From positions 1 through 15,919 of the forward strand of contig JBDTSW010000050.1 of NCBI GenBank assembly GCA_039930945.1: a stretch of 15,919 nt of DNA, given 5' to 3'. This stretch comes from JBDTSW01 sp039930945 (GTDB taxonomy: Bacteria > Actinomycetota > Thermoleophilia > Solirubrobacterales > 70-9). Below are positions 1 through 6,100 of this stretch, piece by piece; within the stretch, counting starts at the first letter, position 1, and the number at the start of each line of letters is the position of its first letter. The notes under the pieces are model-generated. The model made no database searches and was not told where the DNA came from. It saw nothing but the letters and a program-made list of their open reading frames with translations. Made by a program: the position numbers and the translations under genes.

Positions 1-484
1 AATCCAGTAGGGACGGGTGGACGCCCCATTGGACGTAGGGGCTGTCGATCCCGAATCCCGCGTAGCGCTCGACCTCGCAATGGGTCAGCGAGTAGATGAC
101 GTCGAGCGCCTCCCGCGCCGGCTCGACGTCGGCGGCGGAGAACTGCTCCCAGACGAAGCGGCCGACCGTGCGCACGCCCGAGCGCCGCAGCGCGGAGATG
201 CCCTCGAACCCGTAGTTCTGGTCGAAGAATGCGGCCTCGAGATCATTCGCCTGCGCCCAGTCGAGGTAGTCCCGGGTCGGGATCTCGTAGCTCGAGGCCT
301 CGGTCACGCCGGGTTGATCCCAGACATCGCTTCGATCGACGAAGGCCGAGCGGATATTGGACTCGCGGGTGGGCCGCGCCAAGACGAAGGTCTCGTGTCC
401 GAGCTCGTCCAGCACCGAGCGCACCTGGCGGGCGACGACGCCCTGACCGCGGTTGAACCAGTAGGCGCAGATCCCGATCCTCAT
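1..484 (-). CDS. Glycosyltransferase, GT-B-like N-terminal part (partial)
   Basis: The minus strand is open from an ATG at 484 to the left edge, giving about 161 residues with the C-terminus missing. The protein begins MRIGICAYWFNRGQGVVARQ and continues with a phrase like VLDELGHETFVLARPT. This is the usual opening of GT-B fold (GT4-like) glycosyltransferases: a first beta strand, a Gly-rich turn, then a helix and a strand. Later parts (NYGFEGISALRRSGVRTVGR, CEVERYAGFG) fit a Rossmann-like acceptor domain. The nucleotide-sugar binding C-terminal half lies outside the window, so donor and acceptor are unknown. It is divergent from the sulfotransferase gene, with only 29 bp between the starts. 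A TACCCT box (minus strand, 494-499) sits 9 bp upstream of the ATG and could be a -10 element, but no convincing -35 was found. A surface polysaccharide or natural-product role is inferred from the neighbours. Confidence 0.72.
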   Translation of the reverse strand, partial: MRIGICAYWFNRGQGVVARQVRSVLDELGHETFVLARPTRESNIRSAFVDRSDVWDQPGVTEASSYEIPTRDYLDWAQANDLEAAFFDQNYGFEGISALRRSGVRTVGRFVWEQFSAADVEPAREALDVIYSLTHCEVERYAGFGIDSPYVQWGVHPSLLD

Positions 485-513
485 CGAGGCGGAAGGGTAG
501 GGACAACCACCCT

Positions 514-1455
514 GTGATAGTCCCGGGCCTGATGAAGCCTCGCTTCCGTGGCCGCTTCGGCCGCCCTTCCGTCCCGGAACCCTCGCCTTTCGTGGTCGGC
601 CTCGGCCGCTCCGGGACTACGCTCCTGCGGCTGATGCTGGACGCTCACCCCGAGCTTGCGATCCCGCCCGAGACCCACTTCGCGACCGGGGTGATCCGGA
701 TGTACCGCCAGGGCAGCCCGCAGCCCGCCGAAACGGCGGACTACCTCGCCGGCCTGCGCCGCTGGGGCGACTTCGGCATCGACCGCGAAGAGATGCTGGA
801 GAGGCTCACGGGCTCGGGCGCCGCCGACGCCCAGGCGGCGCTTCGCGCCTTCTACGAGATCTATGCCGCCAAGCAGCAGAAGCCGCGCTGGGGCGACAGG
901 ACGCCGGACTACGGGGTGCAGATGCGCCGGATCGCGCGGACCCTCCCCGAGGCGCGCTTCGTCCACCTGATCCGCGACGGCCGCGACGCCGCCCTGTCCC
1001 GGGCACGGGCCTCCGGCAAGAGGGTGCGTCCGCAGAAGGCCGCCGCGCGCTGGCGCGAGCGGATCGAGCAGACGCGCGCCCAGGCCGCCCGCGTGCCCCA
1101 CTACTGCGAGGTGCGCTACGAGGATCTGGTCCGCGAGCCGGAGCCCACCCTGCGACGGATCCTCTCGTTCGTCGACCTGGAGTGGGATCCCGCCGTGCTG
1201 GCCTACCACGAGCGCGCGGCCGAGCGCCTCAGCGAGATGGACCGCGACCTGCCGGCGATGGACGGCAAGGGCCTGCGCCCGGCCGAAATGCGCGTCGGCA
1301 GCCACGAGATGACGACCAGGCCGCCGGACCCAACGCGCCTCGCCCGCTGGCGCGAGGAAGTGACCGTCGCCGAGCTGGCCGAGTTCGAGGCCGTCGCCGG
1401 AGACCTGCTCGCCGAGTTGGGCTACGAGCTCGGCAGCCCCACGCTTTCAGCATGA
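514..1455 (+). CDS. Sulfotransferase family protein (PAPS-dependent type)
   Basis: A 313-residue protein with the hallmarks of the bacterial sulfotransferase family. The PAPS 5'-phosphosulfate loop is GRSGTTLLRLML (residues 31-42), followed by PETHF (52-56). A WGDRTP motif (126-131) corresponds to the GDKTP seen in this family. The 3'-phosphate binding region is RFVHLIRDGRDAALS (148-162), with a later conserved YEDLVREPEPTL. Such enzymes move a sulfuryl group from PAPS to a hydroxyl or amine of a sugar, lipid or peptide; the acceptor cannot be read from sequence. No signal peptide or membrane segment is visible, so it is probably cytoplasmic. The GTG at 514 gives the longest frame; an ATG at 532 (Met7) is an equally plausible start because the conserved part begins only near residue 25. 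The stop overlaps the next gene's ATG by 4 bp (ATGA), which indicates translational coupling. Confidence 0.85.
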   Translation: MIVPGLMKPRFRGRFGRPSVPEPSPFVVGLGRSGTTLLRLMLDAHPELAIPPETHFATGVIRMYRQGSPQPAETADYLAGLRRWGDFGIDREEMLERLTGSGAADAQAALRAFYEIYAAKQQKPRWGDRTPDYGVQMRRIARTLPEARFVHLIRDGRDAALSRARASGKRVRPQKAAARWRERIEQTRAQAARVPHYCEVRYEDLVREPEPTLRRILSFVDLEWDPAVLAYHERAAERLSEMDRDLPAMDGKGLRPAEMRVGSHEMTTRPPDPTRLARWREEVTVAELAEFEAVAGDLLAELGYELGSPTLSA

Positions 1456-2384
1456 GCGAGCCGGTGTCGAGCAGGCCGATGCGCAGCGACACCAACCGGC
1501 TGCCCACCGTCCACGTCGCAACGGTCCATTGGCGCGACGACCGCTTTGTCGACGTGCAGCTCCGCTTCCTCCAGCGTTACGTCGAGCCGCCGCTGCGCGT
1601 CTACGCCTTCCTCAACCATCTACCGGAAGGCCACGAGGGTAAGTTCTTCTACGCGTCGAGCGCGCCGCTGAAGTCGCATGCGCTGAAGCTGAACCTGCTC
1701 GCGGACATGATCTGCTTCGCCGCCGACAGCGACGACGACTGGCTTGTCTTCCTCGACGGCGACGCTTTCCCGGTGGCGCCGGTGCGACCGGCGCTCACCC
1801 ACCCGCTGAGCGTGCACGGTCTCGTGGCCGTGCACCGGGAGGAGAAGGGCGCCTACCAGCCGAGCCCCTGCTTCTGCGTCACCACGGTTGGCCTCTGGCG
1901 CCGCCTTGGGGGGGACTGGCAGCGGATCGGCCGGCCCACGAACGAGAACCGCGCCCAGCGCTCCCCTTCGGCTGACGTCGGCGGCCGGGTGCTGCGGGCG
2001 CTCAACCGCGAGGGCATCGAGTGGCACCCGCTGCTGCGCACGAACACCTGGAACCCGCATCGGCTTTTCCACGGCGTCTACGGCGACCTCGTCTACCACC
2101 ATGGCGCCGGCTTTCGCCCGCGGATCGACCGCGCCGACCGGGCGCGCCTGCGCGGGTTGCGCGGGCGCTTCTCCGCAAGGCTCGCCGACCGCCTGCCCAA
2201 GTCTGGGTTGGGGCGCGCCCTGCGCCGGCGCCTCCACCCTGTCCAGCGGTTGAAGCGCGAGATCCTCGTCGAGCAGGACCGGCTCGATGACGGGCTCTAC
2301 GATCGCATCGCCGCCGACGATCAGTCGCTGTTCGCCGAGCTCGCGTCGGGGTGTCGGCCAGGGCGGCGAGCAGGGCCGCGTTGA
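1452..2384 (+). CDS. Glycosyltransferase-like protein with a DGD motif
   Basis: 310 residues from the ATG at 1452, which overlaps the preceding stop by 4 bp. The frame is open further upstream, but that part lies over the sulfotransferase gene and is not likely to be translated. The N-terminus has a strand-like HVATVHWRDDRFVDVQ. A hydrophobic strand then ends in DDDWLVFLDGDAFPV, in which D102-G-D104 resembles the metal and nucleotide-sugar binding DxD of GT-A fold glycosyltransferases. LKLNLLADMI (about 78-87) and a HHGAG segment (216-220) are further conserved-looking pieces. The C-terminal third is Arg-rich and helical. I assign a GT-A-like sugar transferase role by the DxD context only; no specific family or sugar can be named. 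It lies between two sulfotransferase-type genes in one operon, so a role in building the acceptor that gets sulfated is plausible. An ATG at 1479 is an alternative start. Confidence 0.6.
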   Translation: MSEPVSSRPMRSDTNRLPTVHVATVHWRDDRFVDVQLRFLQRYVEPPLRVYAFLNHLPEGHEGKFFYASSAPLKSHALKLNLLADMICFAADSDDDWLVFLDGDAFPVAPVRPALTHPLSVHGLVAVHREEKGAYQPSPCFCVTTVGLWRRLGGDWQRIGRPTNENRAQRSPSADVGGRVLRALNREGIEWHPLLRTNTWNPHRLFHGVYGDLVYHHGAGFRPRIDRADRARLRGLRGRFSARLADRLPKSGLGRALRRRLHPVQRLKREILVEQDRLDDGLYDRIAADDQSLFAELASGCRPGRRAGPR

Positions 2385-3154
2385 GCGCCGCCGACGCTCG
2401 CCCCCAGCGCCTGCCGGAGGTCGTGCTGGTGCTGGGCATGCACCGCAGCGGAACCTCGGCGGTCACCGGCCTGCTCGAGGAGCAGGGGATGTGGACGGGT
2501 GAGCCACCCGCGGCGACCGTCCACAGCCCGCGGGGGACCCGCGAGAACCGGCGCATACGCAGGCTGCACGAGCGCATTCTCAGGCAGAACGGCGCGACGT
2601 GGTGGCGCCCCCCGGCGGGTCCCGTCGCGCTGCGCCCTCGCCACCGCGCCCGCCGCGACGCGATCCTCTCCGAGGCGGATCGCCCGACGGCCGTGGTCAA
2701 GGACCCGCGCATCCTGCTCCTGCTCGAGCTGTGGCGTGACCTCGCGGTGCGCAGGATCGGCGTGATCCGCAACCCGGTATCGGTGGCGCACTCTCTGCTT
2801 GCGCGGGGTGCCCCGGCAACCGACCTGGGCTTCGCCGGTTGCGTCGAGCTGTGGAAGCACTACTCGGGGGAGCTGCTCACCGAGCTCGAGCGCGACCCCT
2901 TCCCGGTCGTGGACTTCGATCGCGGGGCCTTGCCGGAGCAGGTCGCCGCGGCGCTCGGGCTCATCGAGCTGCCGGCGGCCAGGCCGCTCACGTTCTTCGA
3001 GCCCGGGGCCGTGCGCCACGCCGCGGCGGACTGGCGCGGCCGAACCGGCGACCGGGAGGCCATCGACCTGTGGGACCGGCTCGAGCGCTTCGCGCAGCGC
3101 CACGGCCCGGGGCGCGCGACACCGCCCGGCGGGAAGCGAAAGCGAGAACGGTGA
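2351..3154 (+). CDS. Sulfotransferase-fold protein
   Basis: 267 residues from a GTG at 2351, overlapping the end of the previous gene by 34 bp in another frame. The P-loop-like PAPS motif is LVLGMHRSGTSAVTG (26-40). A family-typical ENRRIRRLHERIL stretch follows. The second half of the fold shows VVKDPRILLLLELW (115-128) and RIGVIRNPVSVAHSLL (135-150), matching the 3'-phosphate binding strand and helix (R-NP-VA-SL). This branch is common near glycan biosynthesis genes and differs clearly from the first sulfotransferase in the operon, so the two are not recent duplicates. Substrate unknown; some relatives may act on lipids or sugars. The C-terminus is basic (GGKRKRER). The NRPS gene begins 31 bp downstream. 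The start is uncertain because the conserved part begins near residue 22 and the first 20 residues are low in complexity. Confidence 0.75.
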   Translation: MSARAASRAALSAADARPQRLPEVVLVLGMHRSGTSAVTGLLEEQGMWTGEPPAATVHSPRGTRENRRIRRLHERILRQNGATWWRPPAGPVALRPRHRARRDAILSEADRPTAVVKDPRILLLLELWRDLAVRRIGVIRNPVSVAHSLLARGAPATDLGFAGCVELWKHYSGELLTELERDPFPVVDFDRGALPEQVAAALGLIELPAARPLTFFEPGAVRHAAADWRGRTGDREAIDLWDRLERFAQRHGPGRATPPGGKRKRER

Positions 3155-3172
3155 TGTCCTCGCGCGGGCATC

Positions 3173-3178
3173 TACCAT
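3173..3178 (+). promoter_or_regulatory. Possible -10 box of a leaderless NRPS promoter
   Basis: TACCAT fits the TANNNT pattern of actinobacterial -10 elements and ends 7 bp before the chosen GTG of the NRPS gene. This is the distance expected if transcription began at or near the start codon. No recognisable -35 hexamer lies about 17 bp upstream, and the gene could equally be read through from the upstream operon. Weak evidence. Confidence 0.25.
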
Positions 3179-3185
3179 CCCCCGG

Positions 3186-6100
3186 GTGAGCGCGCCGCCG
3201 GACACGGGTGGGTCTCGTATCCGCGATCGCGGGCGGGCGGCAGGGCCGCTTCCAGGGCCGGGACCCAGCGTTCCCTACGACCGCGACGCGTCGATCGCCC
3301 AGCTCTTCGAGGCGGTGGCGGCCCGTCGCGCCGGGGCGATCGCGGTGGAGCAGGGGCCACGCGCGCTCACGTACGCGGAGCTCGACTCGGCGGCCAGCCG
3401 TGTGCCGGGGCTGCTTCAGGAGTGCGGGGTAGCTCCCGGTGACGTCGTCGGCGTCGCGATCGAGCGCTCGCCCGATGCGATCATCGCCTTCCTCGGGGTG
3501 CTGAAGGCGGGGGCCGCCTACCTCCCGCTCGAGCTCGATCATCCGCCCGCCCGGTTGGCGCTCATGCTCAGGGATACGCAAGCCGTAGCGGTGCTCGCCC
3601 TGGGCAAGGGCCTGGACCGGCTCGCCGCGATGGACCTCCCCGCCCCGGTGCTCGACCTCGACGCCCCCCGACCGCCGGGCGAGGATCGCGCCGGACCCCG
3701 AGCGGGGCCGCAGAGCGTCGCCTACGTCATGTACACCTCGGGGTCAACCGGGGTGCCGAAGGGGGTCGAGGTGCTGCAGCGCGGCGTCGTCCGGGAGGCG
3801 CTCGGCAGCGGCTTCAGCCCACTCTCGGCGGACGATGCCGTCCTCAGCGTGAACCCGCTCGTCTTCGACGGCTCGGTCCACGACGTCTACGCTCCGCTCC
3901 TGCAGGGCAGCCGGCTGGTCCTCACTCCGCCCGGGATCCCCTCGCCCGCGCTCCTGCGGCGACTGATGCGTGATCACGGCGTGACCGTCCTCGCCACCCC
4001 GACCGCCATCTTCCACGAGCTGGTCGACGCCGGGCTGGGTGGCTTGGAGCGCCTGCGCGAGATCTTCATCGGCGGCGACGTGCTCTCCCCCGAGCACGTG
4101 CGACATGCCCTTGGCGACCTGCCCGGGTGCCACATCCACAACTGTTACGGGCCGACGGAAACCACCTGCGACGCCTGCGCGCACGAGATTACCGATCCCG
4201 GGATGGTCGGCGAGCGAGTGCCGATCGGCCGTCCCCTGCCGAACACGCGCGCGTACGTGCTGGACCGCGACATGAAGCCGGTGGATCCGGGTGGCCAGGG
4301 CGAACTGTACCTGGGGGGCGACGGGCTGGCGCGCGGCTACGCCGGCCACCCCGAGCTCACCGCCGAGCGCTTCGTCGCCGACCCCTTCGACGCCAGCGGC
4401 CGCGAGCGGCTCTACCGGACCGGGGATCGTGTCCGCCTCCTTCCCGACGGGACCCTGGACTTCCTCGGCCGGCTCGACGACCAGGTCAAGATCCGCGGCT
4501 TCCGGATCGAGCCGGGCGAGGTCGAGGCGGCCCTGCGCGCGCACGGGGCCGTGTCCGGCGCCGCCGTCGTGGCGCGCGACGAGAATGGCCGCCGCAGGCT
4601 GGTGGCCTATGTCGTGTTCCGCGAGCGGGGGGTGAAGGCGGAGGAGTTGCAGCGGCATCTGGCTGCGCGTCTGCCCCGGTACCTGCTGCCGACCGAGCTG
4701 GTCCCCGTTGCGGCCCTGCCGCTGAACGCGAACGGGAAGGTGGACCGCGCCGCCCTGCCCGCGCCGCCGCCTCGCACGCCCGGCGACGGCCGCGCGCCGG
4801 AGACGGATGGCGAACGGCGCCTGGCGGCGATCTGGACGGACCTGCTGGACCTCGACGGGATCGCCGCCGCCGACGACTTCTTCGCGCTCGGCGGCGATTC
4901 GCTGCTGGTGATGCGCCTGCTCGCCCGGATCGCCACCGGCGAGGGGGTCGAGCTCTCGCCGGAGGCGGTCTTCGCCCATCCCACCCTGGCGGGCCTCGCG
5001 GCGGCGATCGAGGAGGGCAGCGCCCGCAGTGCCGTCCTGCCGCCGATCACGCGCGAGCGGCGGCCCTTCGCCCCGCTCTCCTTCGCCCAGGAACGAGTGT
5101 GGTTCCTGCAGCGGCTGGAGCCGTCATCTCGCGCCTACCAGTTCCAGGACCTGCTGTGGCTCGAGGGCGATCTCGACCGGGCTGCGCTTCGGCGCGCCCT
5201 CAACAGGATCGTGCGCCGCCACGAGATCCTGCGGACCACCTTTCCCTGGGGCGACGGGGGGCCGATCCAGGTGATCCATCCCCTCTGGCGGGTCCCATTG
5301 CCTTCCATGGATCTCACCCACCTGCCAGAGCCCGAGCGCGAGCCCGCGCTGCGCCAGCTGGTGGCCGAGCGGGTCAGCGAATCCTTCGACATCGCCCGCC
5401 TGCCGCTGGTGCGGTGGAGCCTGTTCCGGCTCGGAACCCGCCGCCACGCGCTCCTGCACGTCGAGCATCACCTCGTTCACGACGGCTGGTCCTGGGCGGT
5501 CTTCCGGCGTGAGCTGGCCGAGCTCTACGCCGCAGTCGCAACCGGCCGCGACTCCCCGCTTCCCCGGCTGGCGATCCAGTTCGGCGACTTCGCCCGCTGG
5601 CAGCGCGCGGCGATCACCGGTGAGCTCGCCGAGGCGCAGCTCGAGTACTGGAGGAAGCGCCTCGGCTCGCCCCCGCCCCCCCTGGACCTGCCAGCCGACC
5701 GGCCCCGTCCGCGCCGCCGCACCTTCCGCGGCGAGCGCCTCCACGCCGACCTTCCCGACGAGTCGGGGGAGCGCATCCGGGCGCTCGGCGCCTCCGTGGG
5801 CGCCACGCCCTTCATGGTCATGCTGACCGCGTTTTACGCGCTCCTGCGCGCGCTCACCGCCGAGGAGGACCTGTGCGTCGGCACCGGTGTCGCCAACCGC
5901 CGCAGGCCGGAGGCGGAGGGCCTGCTCGGGATGGTCCTGAACACGGTCGCCCTGCGCGTGGACGCGGGAGGCGACCCGACCGGGCGCGAGCTCCTGCACC
6001 GGGTGCGCGTGGCGGTGATCGAGGCACTCGCCAACCAGGACATACCGTTCGACTGGGTGGTCGAGGCCGTTGGCCCGCGCCGTGACCCAGGGCGGATGCC

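Noticed and set aside
17..517. 166-codon plus-strand open frame at the left edge
   Set aside because: The minus strand here encodes a convincing glycosyltransferase N-terminus running off the edge; the plus frame is its shadow.
2799..3185. Upstream extension of the NRPS frame
   Set aside because: It overlaps the sulfotransferase gene in another frame and its Ser/Arg-rich translation shows no NRPS domain; the GTG at 3186 is preferred.
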